Position numbers and translations under genes: made by a program
The notes under the pieces: model-generated
What the model saw: the letters and a program-made list of their open reading frames with translations, nothing else
Database searches by the model: none
What the model was told of the DNA's origin: nothing
Assembly: GCF_030503435.1 (NCBI RefSeq)
Contig: NZ_JAUKPO010000001.1
Coordinates: 1,004,766-1,068,765 of the forward strand
Direction of reading: 5' to 3'
Origin: Rhodocytophaga aerolata
GTDB lineage: Bacteria > Bacteroidota > Bacteroidia > Cytophagales > 172606-1
Length of the DNA stretch: 64,000 nt
In this document: positions 35,505-44,345 of the stretch, one piece after another
Layout of the letters: each line of letters starts with the position of its first letter
Numbering within the stretch: position 1 is the first letter of the stretch

Positions 35505-36845
35505 ATGCGTAAACTTTGGGTTGGACTGGCATGTGGCCTGGTTTTGTCTGTATCCTTTTTTATCTTGTCTACTTTTGGTTATCTCTCCCCGGCTGAATCT
35601 ACAACCGTAACCGTACTATCTCCCGAACCCTATGTGATAGAACAGCAATTAGAAGAAGTTCCACAAATAAAAGAACCTACCCTCGTATTTGGCATTCCCA
35701 GCGATTCATTTCTGGTAATTAATGAAACTATTAAACCCGGGCAGAGTCTGTCGCATATTTTGCAGAAGCACAACATCAGCACTGCCCAGATGGATGAATT
35801 AAGGCAAAAATCTAAAAATGTTTTTAACCTGCGCCAGATCCGGGCAAACAGACCGTACACCTTGCTTGTTGAGAATGATTCTGCGCAAACCGCCCGTTAT
35901 TTTATTTATCAGCCAAGTGATACGGAGTATGTGGTAGTCAACCTGCACGATTCCCTACATATTTACACGGAAGAAAAAGAACTGGAAACCGTAGAGCGGA
36001 CATTGGCAGGTACCATTCAAAGCAGCCTTTATGTAGCTATGGCAGAAGCAGGCTGTTCTCCAGGCCTCATCAACCACTTTGCCGATATCTACTCATGGAA
36101 AATAAACTTTGGGGCTGTACAACCCGGCGACAAATTCAGATTAATTTATGAAGAGCAGCAACTGGAGGGTAAGCCTGTAGGATATGGAAGAGTAAAAGCC
36201 GCCGTATTTGAGCACAACGGGAAAGAAATGTATGCCATTTATCACGGGGAAGGCCAACAGGCCGGATACTTTGATGAGGAGGGAAAAAGCTTACAGAAAG
36301 CCTTTTTGAAAGAACCCTTAGAATATAGCCGCGTGAGCTCCCGTTTCTCCTTAAAGCGCTTTCATCCGGTGCAAAAACGTTTCAAGGCACATTTAGGTAC
36401 CGATTTCGCTGCTCCCAGGGGTACGCCTATCCGGAGTGTTGGCGAAGGCGTAGTAATAGAAGCCGGCTATAACCGGGGCAACGGCAACTATGTAAAAATT
36501 AAGCACGACAATACCTATACTACGCAGTATTTGCATATGTCTAAATTTGCCAAAGGCGTTAAACGAGGCGTTCGTGTTAAAATGGGGCAAACCATTGGTT
36601 TTGTTGGCAGCACTGGCCTGGCCACCGGACCGCACCTCTGCTACCGCTTCTGGAAAAACGGCAGGCAGGTAGATCCCTTAAGAGAAAAACTACCCCAGGC
36701 AAAGTCTATAGATAAAAATGAAAAAGAACAGTTCGCCCAACGTAGCCAGGAAATGCTGACCAAACTACAGGAAGTGGAAGAAGGCAAACCGGTGATAGCA
36801 GCCGGAGAAAATACCCAGGATAATCTGGATGATGCGGATATGTAA
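35505..36845 (+). CDS. M23-family peptidoglycan endopeptidase
   Basis: The 446-residue protein has an N-terminal signal or anchor (residues 6-28). An OapA/LysM-like module follows at about 70-125 (ETIKPGQSLSHILQKHNIST), then a middle domain (about 165-270) of the type seen in MepM/YebA-like proteins. The M23 LytM domain spans about 285-385. Its zinc ligands are His296 and Asp300 in FKAHLGTDFAAP and His377 in GPHLCYRF, with the catalytic His near 344 in TTQYLHMSK. All ligands are present, so it should cleave peptide cross-links during wall growth. The C-terminal tail of about 55 residues is acidic and probably disordered. It is monocistronic. Confidence 0.92.
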   Translation: MRKLWVGLACGLVLSVSFFILSTFGYLSPAESTTVTVLSPEPYVIEQQLEEVPQIKEPTLVFGIPSDSFLVINETIKPGQSLSHILQKHNISTAQMDELRQKSKNVFNLRQIRANRPYTLLVENDSAQTARYFIYQPSDTEYVVVNLHDSLHIYTEEKELETVERTLAGTIQSSLYVAMAEAGCSPGLINHFADIYSWKINFGAVQPGDKFRLIYEEQQLEGKPVGYGRVKAAVFEHNGKEMYAIYHGEGQQAGYFDEEGKSLQKAFLKEPLEYSRVSSRFSLKRFHPVQKRFKAHLGTDFAAPRGTPIRSVGEGVVIEAGYNRGNGNYVKIKHDNTYTTQYLHMSKFAKGVKRGVRVKMGQTIGFVGSTGLATGPHLCYRFWKNGRQVDPLREKLPQAKSIDKNEKEQFAQRSQEMLTKLQEVEEGKPVIAAGENTQDNLDDADM

Positions 36846-36961
36846 ACCTTATGGTAAGTTCATGGTCCGTTGAAAAGAAAACAATGCAACCAAAAACTGG
36901 CTTTAGCTAACCCTAAAACCGGTTTTTCTGTTTATGTTGTTTCCCAAAGTTCATCCAATGG

Positions 36962-37699
36962 TTAGTCCTTATTTAACATTTTGAAAGCTAGGGCAGGAAA
37001 AAATCTGGCAAATTTTTCCAAAGCCACAGATTGCCCGATCGTAATGGTTTCTTCACCTTTGGCAAGCATTTTAATAAGCCGGTTGGCAAACGTTTCAGGG
37101 GACATTTTAGGAATATCTAGTCCTTTATTAAAATCTGTATCCAGCGTTGGCGGCAATACTTCTATTACCTTTATTGGTGTATCTTTTAACTGATGACGCA
37201 AAGACATAGCGAAAAAGTGCATAGCTGCTTTGGCTGCACAGTATCCGGCAAACTTAGCAACCGGCATATACGCTAAACCTGACGTAAGGAATACAACGGT
37301 TGGTTGTCTGGATTTCTGAAGAAGATATAACGCTTTTTTGGTGAGTAAAACAGGTGCCATATAATTGGTTTCTATTTCCTGCCTAAGCACATGCTGTAAT
37401 TCTGTCTCTGGGCATTTGGCAAAATCCACAAAGCTGCCTTTTCCGGCGTTATGAATGAGCATATCTATTCTACCGAATTTTTGAGAAATTACCTCAAGCG
37501 AATGCGATACCTGTTCAGGATCTGTTATGTCGGCTTGTATGCTTGTTACCTGGCTAAGGTTTGCTGTAAGCCTGTTAATTTTTTGCACATTGCGATCCAG
37601 TGACACAATTGTATTAGCTTTTAGCAATTCCTGTATAATTGCATAGCCAATACCACTGGCCCCGCCAGTAATGACAATAACCTGGTTGTGTATGTTCAT
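36962..37699 (-). CDS. SDR family oxidoreductase (DltE-like)
   Basis: This is a 245-residue classical short-chain dehydrogenase. The cofactor motif is VIVITGGASGIGYAIIQELL, with a single Asp-like end of strand 2 (TIVSLDRNVQK) that favours NAD(H). NAG appears in LIHNAGKGSFVDF, the catalytic Ser in VVFLTSGLAY, and Tyr-x-x-x-Lys in YCAAKAAMHFF. The C-terminus (about 175-245) matches the DltE/SAM-like SDRs known from Gram-positives. The substrate is unknown. It lies 64 bp upstream of the stop-to-start gap from a Crp/Fnr gene on the same strand, which may control it. Confidence 0.88.
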   Translation of the reverse strand: MNIHNQVIVITGGASGIGYAIIQELLKANTIVSLDRNVQKINRLTANLSQVTSIQADITDPEQVSHSLEVISQKFGRIDMLIHNAGKGSFVDFAKCPETELQHVLRQEIETNYMAPVLLTKKALYLLQKSRQPTVVFLTSGLAYMPVAKFAGYCAAKAAMHFFAMSLRHQLKDTPIKVIEVLPPTLDTDFNKGLDIPKMSPETFANRLIKMLAKGEETITIGQSVALEKFARFFPALAFKMLNKD

Positions 37700-37763
37700 T
37701 TGTACGCCTTTTCTACAAAAGTAGAAAACCGCTTTCTGCCAGAAGTTGCCTTATGACAAGAAA

Positions 37764-38330
37764 TTAGAAGAGGCTTATTTTTCTCCTAAGCCTACTTAAG
37801 GAAGTAGGGGTTACACCTAAATAAGAAGCCAAATATTTTTGTGGAATCAGTTTAAGGTAATCTGGCTCTTTCATTAGCTCCAGGTACCGCTGGTCGGCCG
37901 TTTGAGACTGGAAAGAAATCAGCCGGTCTATCACATCTACTATACATTCTTCACAAAGCTTATTATAGAATAGGTTTAACAGGGGTTGCTGCTGGCAAGC
38001 CAATACAAAAGCTGCTTTTGATAGATACAGATATTCGGTATTTTGAATAGCCTGCACAGAAAATTTACAAGGCTTGCCACTAATATAGCTTTGAATTTCG
38101 GAACCAATAGTAAATGGAAAGCTAAACCATACACTAATTTCTGCTTCATGGGGCATGTAAAAGAAACGCAAACAGCCTTTATTCAAAAATATAAGTTCAT
38201 TACAGACATCGCCTTCCCTATAAAGGTAATGGTACTTTTTAATGGATTTCTTTTTAAACAGGGAGACAAAAGCATCTAGCTCTTTATCGGGTATTTCTAT
38301 ATAACGGCGGATAAATTGATGTAAAGACAT
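37764..38330 (-). CDS. Crp/Fnr-family transcriptional regulator
   Basis: The 188-residue protein has a cyclic-nucleotide-binding-like beta barrel (about 25-115: YHYLYREGDVCNELIFLNKG, EISVWFSFPFTIGSEIQSY). A C-terminal helix-turn-helix (about 150-188: YLASYLGVTPTSLSRLRRK) follows. It belongs to the short Bacteroidota type, often annotated Crp/Fnr, which lacks the Cys cluster of FNR and the cAMP-binding phosphate cassette of Crp. The effector is therefore unknown. It precedes the SDR gene on the same strand with a 64-bp gap, so the two may be one transcript. Confidence 0.88.
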   Translation of the reverse strand: MSLHQFIRRYIEIPDKELDAFVSLFKKKSIKKYHYLYREGDVCNELIFLNKGCLRFFYMPHEAEISVWFSFPFTIGSEIQSYISGKPCKFSVQAIQNTEYLYLSKAAFVLACQQQPLLNLFYNKLCEECIVDVIDRLISFQSQTADQRYLELMKEPDYLKLIPQKYLASYLGVTPTSLSRLRRKISLF

Positions 38331-38992
38331 GGGAAATTATATGGCAATAGTTACCATGGGGAGTTTGCTGATTCTGACAAGCCTGAATAACGTTTGTTCG
38401 TTAAATTAGAAATAACCTGTACGCAAAACAATAGTAAGTCAGGTTAACCCTTTTTATTGTGCTTACTTCGCTATTCAGCTTTCATTCAGCATTGCATCAG
38501 AAAAACAGGCACCGACGCCAGAGGTTAGGACATACTAGTGTCCATGGTAGACCTAACAATGCATACCTGGTAAATAAAACAGCCATTAACAAATCTTTAC
38601 TGTTGCTACATCCTGGAAACTGGCAGATTTTATATAGTGTTTCAACCACTCATCAAACAAGTGTGTACTCCCTCTATCCTGTTCCGTAATTTTAATCATG
38701 CGATTGTCCACTCCCGCACAAAAAGTGTACGATAACGGACAGTTGTTAAGATATAAGCAATCCATAAGAATAACAAAATAACTAACAATCAATACTTTAC
38801 AGATAAGGCAGATTTATTGAGAAATGGCAAGGCAACTTAAATAGAATTTCGACAGGCATACAGGCTAAAATACTTCTTTAGAGATACGTTTTTTTTGGAA
38901 AATACAACCTGTATGCGCTTTTAGAAACACAGTAAACCAATCACCTAGAATACCTTTTAATTCATCACATTAGTATTTTAACCTACGTATCC
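38331..38992. other. 662-bp gap, no gene recognised
   Basis: This is the longest gap in the window, between the Crp/Fnr start and the start of the outer-membrane receptor, which are divergent. Only short frames (at most 76 codons) with no family features are seen. It must hold two promoters; no strong hairpin or repeat was found. Confidence 0.4.
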
Positions 38993-41431
38993 ATGAAAAA
39001 TAGTTATCGAATTGTTTTCCTTTTTTTATGTATCCTATCGGCTGGAGCAGGGTTTAGTCAGGAGGCAGGAAAGCTTTCGGGAATCGTAATAGACGATAAA
39101 GGCGCAGCATTAAGTTATGCTACGGTTGCCATTCTGCAAGCCGCCGACGCCAAATTAGTTACCGGCGGTGTATCGGATGATGCCGGCAAATTTGAACTGA
39201 AAACACCTGCCTCCGGCAAGTATACACTCCGCGTAAGTGTAATTGGTTTTACCGAAGTAAACCTGCCTCTGGAAGTAGATAGCCCTGGTTTTTCTAAAGA
39301 CTTTGGCAAAATTACGTTGAAACAAGACACCAAAGTGCTCAATGAAGTAACCGTACAATCGTTGCGGCCTACGGTTGTCAGCCATGCCGATAAGCTGGTG
39401 GTAAGTGTGGAAGGTACAGCCTTAGCAGCCGGAAATACAGCCTATGAAGTATTAGCCAAATCGCCAGGTGTATTTATAGACCAGGATGGCAATATTCAGC
39501 TAAACGGCAAAGGAGGCATCCGCATTATGATAGACGGCAAGCTTACCTTTTTGTCTGGCAAAGAACTACAGACCTTTCTTCAGGGCATGTCTGCCGAAAA
39601 CCTGAAAGATATTGAGATCATTACCAATCCCTCGGCCAAATACGATGCAGAAGGCACAGCCGGTATTCTGAATATCAACTTAAAGAAAAACACCATGACT
39701 GGCTTAAATGGAAGCATTAATGTGAGCAGCCAGTACAATGGCATGGCGGGTTATTCTGGTGGTGCCACTATTAATTACAAAAAAGGAAAGTCGAGTTCAT
39801 TTGTTACAGTAGATCTTTCCCGTCGTCCTTTCTACCGCGATGCTGTATTTACCCGTGAGTTCAACGAGCCCGGAATTTCTACCCGCTTCCTGATGACTGG
39901 CCGGCAAGAAGATATGCGGGTAGCGCCCTCTATCCGCCTGGGTACCGATTTTGATATTACCGATAAACATAGCATAGGCGCTACAGCCAACCTGTATTAC
40001 CAGAGGTTTGACGGGGAATTTGCAAACGTTACATTCCAAAGTAACGGTAACCCGGCTCAAGATTCGCTGATTACGGCAACCAACCTCATGCAAGGCCCTT
40101 TTTCCAACCGCAGTTTTAATGTACATTATTTAGGGAAACTGGATACAGCCGGTACTACCCTTTCTGCCGATGTAGACTATGTGATGATCAGTGACCGGAC
40201 TGATTCCAGGTTTATTAATCAATATGAGCAAGTCAATGGTGATTTCCCCCCCAGACTGGACCTGTTAAGCAGCGATAATCCCAGTAATTATAACATTCTT
40301 TCTGTGAAAACCGATTTTACCAAACCCTTTACGAAAGATACCAAGCTGGAACTGGGTGCGAAAGCAAGCCATGTGATCTCGGACAACAACCTGATGTTCT
40401 TTACCGATACCGAAACTGCCCGTATCCCGGATATCAGCCGGACCAGCCATTTCATTTATGAGGAAAATATTTATGCAGCCTATGCCAACTTCAATACCAA
40501 GCTGAGCGAAAAATGGAGCTTGCAGAGTGGCTTACGGGCCGAAAAAACGGTAGGCAAAGGTAATTTAAAAACCACGAATACCACCTTTACCCGTAACTAC
40601 CTCAACCTGTTCCCGAGCGTGTTCCTGTTGCATAAAATCTCCAAAAACTACCAGATTTCCTATAACTACAGCCGCCGGATCAGCCGCCCGGATTACGAAA
40701 GCATGAACCCTTTTGTGTTCTACCTAGACCCTTATACCTATGCGCAAGGCAACCCCAATTTGCGGCCAGCCTATACCAACTCCTTTGAGGTAACCCAGAC
40801 GCTGAAATCCAGTTATATTCTGACAGTGGGTTATGCCCTCACTACCGATTTTATAGCCGAGATTCCGGAGCAGTTTATAGAAACCAAAAAAACCATTTTC
40901 CAGCAAAGCAATGTAGAAAAATTTAAAAACCTGAATGCCAACTTAGTCATGCCTTTTAAAATCACTAAGAACTGGGAAATGAATAACAACCTGACCGTGG
41001 CTTACCAGGATTTCAGTGTAGTACAACAGGGACAAACCCTGCGCAATGAGCAGCTTTTTTACTATGCTCAGTCTACCCAGAATATTAAACTGCCTAAAAA
41101 TGTATTGATGGAGATTAATGCCGGATACCAGGGCCCGGTAGCCTACGGCTTGTATAAGATTTCCCCCATGTGGTGGGTAGATGCCGGCGTAAAACGTTCT
41201 TATATGAAAGACAAAGTGGAGGTAGCCCTGAATGTGACCGATATCTTCAAAACCCGCAGAGTGATAGGCGCAGCTAATTACAATGGCAACATCAATGAGT
41301 TTAACCAGTATTTTGGTTCTCAGAGTGTACGGTTAAGCCTGCGGTACCGCTTCACCAAAGGAGCTTCTTTTGAGATGAAAAACCGCAATTCCAACCTGGA
41401 AGAACTAAACCGGGCCGGTGGCAATAATTAA
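38993..41431 (+). CDS. TonB-dependent receptor of the OMP_b-brl type
   Basis: The 812-residue protein starts with a signal peptide (IVFLFLCILSAGAGFSQ). A CarboxypepD_reg-like beta-sandwich follows at about 25-105 (GKLSGIVIDDKGAALSYATV). The plug domain (about 115-220) has VLNEVTVQSLRPTVV, KSPGVFIDQDGNIQLNGKGG and ILNINLKKNTMTGLNGSINV. The rest is an outer-membrane beta barrel of the OMP_b-brl_3 family, including YNYSRRISRPDYESMNPFVF. Unlike SusC it has no paired SusD. Such receptors are numerous in Bacteroidota and their ligands are mostly unknown. It ends at a strong terminator. Confidence 0.93.
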   Translation: MKNSYRIVFLFLCILSAGAGFSQEAGKLSGIVIDDKGAALSYATVAILQAADAKLVTGGVSDDAGKFELKTPASGKYTLRVSVIGFTEVNLPLEVDSPGFSKDFGKITLKQDTKVLNEVTVQSLRPTVVSHADKLVVSVEGTALAAGNTAYEVLAKSPGVFIDQDGNIQLNGKGGIRIMIDGKLTFLSGKELQTFLQGMSAENLKDIEIITNPSAKYDAEGTAGILNINLKKNTMTGLNGSINVSSQYNGMAGYSGGATINYKKGKSSSFVTVDLSRRPFYRDAVFTREFNEPGISTRFLMTGRQEDMRVAPSIRLGTDFDITDKHSIGATANLYYQRFDGEFANVTFQSNGNPAQDSLITATNLMQGPFSNRSFNVHYLGKLDTAGTTLSADVDYVMISDRTDSRFINQYEQVNGDFPPRLDLLSSDNPSNYNILSVKTDFTKPFTKDTKLELGAKASHVISDNNLMFFTDTETARIPDISRTSHFIYEENIYAAYANFNTKLSEKWSLQSGLRAEKTVGKGNLKTTNTTFTRNYLNLFPSVFLLHKISKNYQISYNYSRRISRPDYESMNPFVFYLDPYTYAQGNPNLRPAYTNSFEVTQTLKSSYILTVGYALTTDFIAEIPEQFIETKKTIFQQSNVEKFKNLNANLVMPFKITKNWEMNNNLTVAYQDFSVVQQGQTLRNEQLFYYAQSTQNIKLPKNVLMEINAGYQGPVAYGLYKISPMWWVDAGVKRSYMKDKVEVALNVTDIFKTRRVIGAANYNGNINEFNQYFGSQSVRLSLRYRFTKGASFEMKNRNSNLEELNRAGGNN

Positions 41432-41451
41432 CTTTCTACATACTTTATACC

Positions 41452-41482
41452 AAACAATCCCGGTTACCTGCCGGGATTGTTT
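41452..41482. terminator. Strong terminator after the receptor gene
   Basis: A perfect 12-bp stem (AAACAATCCCGG / CCGGGATTGTTT) with a 7-nt loop lies 21 bp after the receptor stop and 22 bp before the convergent DUF1801 stop, serving both. Confidence 0.88.
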
Positions 41483-41503
41483 GTTGTAGTAATTACCAAA
41501 ATG

Positions 41504-41905
41504 TTACCTGGCGGCTACTACCCAATCATTTATAAGTGTAGATAGTGCCTGTTTGCTTGCAAGAATTTGCTCCATGTTCTTAAAAGCAGCAATAGCCCGG
41601 TCATTGGTTTTCCATGTTAAGAGTCCGGAACGGTCATTAACTAACTTCTCGTTAGGTTGTTCCAGAACCTTAGCTCCCCGATGGAAAATAAGCTGAATTT
41701 GTTTGGGTGGCTGTATTCGCATGGTTATCCTATCTTCCCCATGGAAACAGTAATTCGGCCCATTCCACTTAATGTTCTCGGTTAGTCCGGTATTTGCATT
41801 CAAAATAGCTTGCCGGAGTTGCGTTATCTCCTTTTGTAATGGATGGTCAAGGCCATCTACAAACCGGGTCACTTCTTCATTTAAATTACTTGTTTGTTTC
41901 AGCAT
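41504..41905 (-). CDS. DUF1801 (YdhG-like) protein
   Basis: This 133-residue soluble protein of the YdhG-like/DUF1801 family shows the core pattern EEVTRFVDGLDHPLQKEITQ, LRQAILNANTGLTENIKWNG, PNYCFHGEDRITMRIQPPKQ and IQLIFHRGAK. The fold resembles that of iron-sulfur scaffold-like or PH-type domains, and its biochemical function is unknown. It carries no export signal. It shares a bidirectional terminator with the receptor gene and has no partners in its transcript. Confidence 0.88.
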   Translation of the reverse strand: MLKQTSNLNEEVTRFVDGLDHPLQKEITQLRQAILNANTGLTENIKWNGPNYCFHGEDRITMRIQPPKQIQLIFHRGAKVLEQPNEKLVNDRSGLLTWKTNDRAIAAFKNMEQILASKQALSTLINDWVVAAR

Positions 41906-42058
41906 AACCAGGATTAGTAATTGTTTGAAATAGTAAAATACTTATATAGGATCGTTCAGCAGCTATGAACGTGCCCCCACGCATATGTTTGCTTCAAGCT
42001 TGGGTTTGCTCTACTATTCCATAGTGTAGGATGTATTTGTTGTTACCTGCTGCTTTAC

Positions 42059-42823
42059 TCACCAAATTACATTTTTCCAATCCTTTTGCAGTTGAATCCG
42101 GAATCTTTCTACCCATTGATCGGAAAGTTCATCAGCAAGCCTTTCATAGTGAGGCTCTTTAATAGGATACTGTGTATCAGTAATGCCTAAGAAATCAATT
42201 ACACTCCGTATACTCTGTTGGTATTGCTTAACAAAATCCTCATATACTACTGTGAGAGGTACGATATTTCCTTCTTCTAAAAAGGCTTGAATTTTACTTT
42301 CCCGCAGGCTAATTTCTAACAGCAAATGCTTTATTGCTTCAAAATTATAGTGTTGGCTTATAACCTGGCTGTCTACTTTTCTCTCGCCTCCCTTTTCTAA
42401 ATGCCACTGCCCGGTAACAATAGCTTTCCACCACGAAACTGCCTGCCTGATTTTATTTCTACGAGTAAGAAAAATATGCTTGCCGTTTGGAAAGGCGTTT
42501 TCCCATACAGCATACGGGGTAGGAGCCGCTACCTTGAGACCGGATAGTTTGGCTAACTGGCCAATAATTGGATCACTTTCCTTTCTGGGCGCGTTGGCCT
42601 TCATGCCAAACACGCCATTTTCAGTCATTCTCTGCTGCCAAAGTTTAGCTTGTAGCGCTGCGTAATCATTAACCTGATAAAAGTCGAGCAATGAGGTAGC
42701 TGGCGGTAATTCCAACAGCTCTGCGGGTTTGCCTGCTATCCCGGTAGCTGTTAATCCCTCACAAAGAAGGGTACTTCTGTTACGTTGACTAAACCAAACC
42801 GTATAGCAAATCCTCGGTTTCAT
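42059..42823 (-). CDS. Stf0-type sulfotransferase
   Basis: The 254-residue protein resembles Stf0, the trehalose 2-sulfotransferase of mycobacteria. The PAPS-binding 5' loop is CYTVWFSQRNRSTLLCEGLT (about 6-25) and the product-side acid may be the Glu in GIAGKPAELLELPPATSLLD. The 3'-phosphate segment is KHIFLTRRNKIRQAVSWWKA (about 114-133). The middle GVFGMKANAPRKESDPI is the usual Stf0 "FGxK" region. The acceptor, probably a glycan or glycolipid sugar, is not known. No PAPS synthesis genes lie nearby. It is the third sulfuryl-transfer gene of the window and is not linked to the other two. Confidence 0.85.
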   Translation of the reverse strand: MKPRICYTVWFSQRNRSTLLCEGLTATGIAGKPAELLELPPATSLLDFYQVNDYAALQAKLWQQRMTENGVFGMKANAPRKESDPIIGQLAKLSGLKVAAPTPYAVWENAFPNGKHIFLTRRNKIRQAVSWWKAIVTGQWHLEKGGERKVDSQVISQHYNFEAIKHLLLEISLRESKIQAFLEEGNIVPLTVVYEDFVKQYQQSIRSVIDFLGITDTQYPIKEPHYERLADELSDQWVERFRIQLQKDWKNVIW

Positions 42824-42917
42824 CTTTGTGCTTGTTTATTATAGGTAATCTACTAAAGCCACCCGGCGGCGTGGCTCCATGCGTAGGCTCTGTGGTGGAG
42901 CAGGCTGTTGACCGGTC

Positions 42918-43381
42918 ATGTTTGATGTTGTGGGTTCGGGGTTTAATCGCCTATAAAATTACAACTAATTTCAATCTGTCCTTTTGTTTTTGATGTTGGC
43001 GTAAAGCTTATATAACAAATATCCGAATACCAATCGCTCTTATGTTTTATATCTACTCTTCCTGAATCTAATTTAATCGCCCTATATGCTGTAGAGTCAT
43101 TATATCCAATTGTTAATATGCCTGTTCCATGAATTTCTCCATCAGCCCATATCTCAATTCCTGTAATTGATCCTTTTGTCTCAAATTTTATACTCTTTTC
43201 TGATGCCAGATCATTCATATTGTCTAAATAGATTGTTTCAACTTTACAATCCAACGGTGTATTCCGAACTCTATATATGTTTAGCCCATATATCCCGAGT
43301 GTAATCAATGCTAATATTAAAAATATTGATCTCTTCTTGGTCATCATTTTATTTTATGGCTGACGCCCAACATCCAAACAT
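42918..43381. mobile_element. Cassette-like unit flanked by inverted repeats
   Basis: ATGTTTGATGTTGTGGG at 42918-42934 and its inexact reverse complement GCCCAACATCCAAACAT at 43365-43381 tightly enclose one gene (9 bp after the stop, 17 bp before the start). On the gene's strand the upstream copy ends in GTTGGGC, which fits the integron core consensus GTTRRRY. The other end does not match an attC site fully, and no integrase is in the window, so an orphan integron-type cassette is only a hypothesis. Confidence 0.4.
42943..43347 (-). CDS. Hypothetical single-pass or exported protein in a cassette-like setting
   Basis: I do not recognise this 134-residue protein. It has an N-terminal hydrophobic segment (SIFLILALITLGIYGLNIYR), either a signal anchor or signal peptide. 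A beta-rich domain follows: IKFETKGSITGIEIWADGEI, ILTIGYNDSTAYRAI and YSDICYISFTPTSKTKGQIE. Two ATGs in tandem (43347 and 43344) are possible starts. Codon use is more AT-rich (many ATA and AGA) than in neighbouring genes, consistent with recent arrival. Short inverted repeats enclose the gene closely. A function cannot be assigned. Confidence 0.65.
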   Translation of the reverse strand: MMTKKRSIFLILALITLGIYGLNIYRVRNTPLDCKVETIYLDNMNDLASEKSIKFETKGSITGIEIWADGEIHGTGILTIGYNDSTAYRAIKLDSGRVDIKHKSDWYSDICYISFTPTSKTKGQIEISCNFIGD

Positions 43382-43454
43382 ACACAACTACTCATTAAAG
43401 TAATTGCTTTAGTAATATAGAAAATCCCTGACTAGTGAGCAAAGCCTCCTTCGT

Positions 43455-43495
43455 CTCCAAACCTGTTAGGTTTTGAAAACCTAACAGGTTTGGAG
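43455..43495. repeat. CCTGTTAG palindrome, copy 3 (perfect)
   Basis: CTCCAAACCTGTTAGGTTTT and its exact reverse complement flank a single central base, a perfect 20-bp inverted repeat. It lies 32 bp downstream of the minus-strand Nudix regulator and could terminate it. Confidence 0.85.
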
Positions 43496-43526
43496 GTTCA
43501 TCAACCAACTTAATTTAAGGAAACTG

Positions 43527-44312
43527 TTATAGGAAGCTTTTTTCTGGCACAGCTACTTCTCTGCTTTGCCGGAAACGGTAGAGATAAGGGGCTTTGTGCG
43601 CACCACCAGTCCATTTTTTTTCCAGTCGTTCCAGAATATCCAGGCTTAGTATTTTGCGCTGAAAACTAGTCCGGTTCAGCTTTTCGCCCAATATGGTTTC
43701 ATACAAACTCTGTAAATCGCCCATAGTGAATGTTTCCGGCAACAAATTAAACCCGATCAGTTTCCGGTCCAGGTTAGCCCGGAGTGTTTCCAGGGCTTTT
43801 TCTATCATGGCCTGGTGGTCCAGCATGAGGGGGGGTAAATTGGCTAGGTCGTACCAGTCACAGCGTTCGGAGAGCAGGTCGGGACTGGGTACGGCTTTTG
43901 TAAAATCAACGAGTGCATAAAAGCCTACCGAAACAAATCTTTTGAGTAACCAGTGATCATCTCCCGGATTCATCCCTTTGCTCTTCAGAATCTTCCGGAG
44001 GGGCTCCGGGTCAAAACGGGAATAATCGCCAAATACATAATACTGCTCCAGGTAAATATTGTGCAGGCCGGTCCGGTGAGTCAACGCCCGTTTAGCTGCC
44101 TCATTTAAATTTTCTTTCTCCTTAATAAAGCCGGCCGGTAACCCAAGCAGATTCGTATTCTGGTATTCCAGCAATAATACCTTCAACTGCTTTTCATGAA
44201 AACCAAAAATAACCATATCAATGGCCAGGCCAGGTAGATAACCTGACCCATCGGGGTGATCCACCTGCAATTGATTATCGGGAGTGGTTTGTTTACGCAT
44301 CCTTTCCAACAT
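43527..44312 (-). CDS. Nudix-winged-helix regulator (NrtR/AraR-like), left copy
   Basis: The ATG at 44312 gives 261 residues; the frame extends four codons to a GTG. The N-terminal Nudix fold (about 25-160) holds MVIFGFHEKQLKVLLLEYQN and a Nudix box at 61-83. There the canonical REUxEExGU reads RALTHRTGL, so all three metal-binding Glu residues are lost and hydrolysis is unlikely. The C-terminal winged helix (about 185-255: LLPETFTMGDLQSLYETILG, KLNRTSFQRKILSLDILERL) binds DNA in this family. Bacteroidota members such as AraR sense sugars through the dead Nudix pocket. It is divergent from the first carboxylesterase of the ester island, and a paralogue stands at the island's other end. Confidence 0.9.
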   Translation of the reverse strand: MLERMRKQTTPDNQLQVDHPDGSGYLPGLAIDMVIFGFHEKQLKVLLLEYQNTNLLGLPAGFIKEKENLNEAAKRALTHRTGLHNIYLEQYYVFGDYSRFDPEPLRKILKSKGMNPGDDHWLLKRFVSVGFYALVDFTKAVPSPDLLSERCDWYDLANLPPLMLDHQAMIEKALETLRANLDRKLIGFNLLPETFTMGDLQSLYETILGEKLNRTSFQRKILSLDILERLEKKWTGGAHKAPYLYRFRQSREVAVPEKSFL

Positions 44313-44345
44313 TTGTAGCTGCACTTAGGGGTATATGAAATACTA

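Noticed and set aside
38586-38792. 68-codon minus-strand frame in the longest gap
   Set aside because: Its composition is unlike neighbouring genes and no motif, signal or family resemblance is present.
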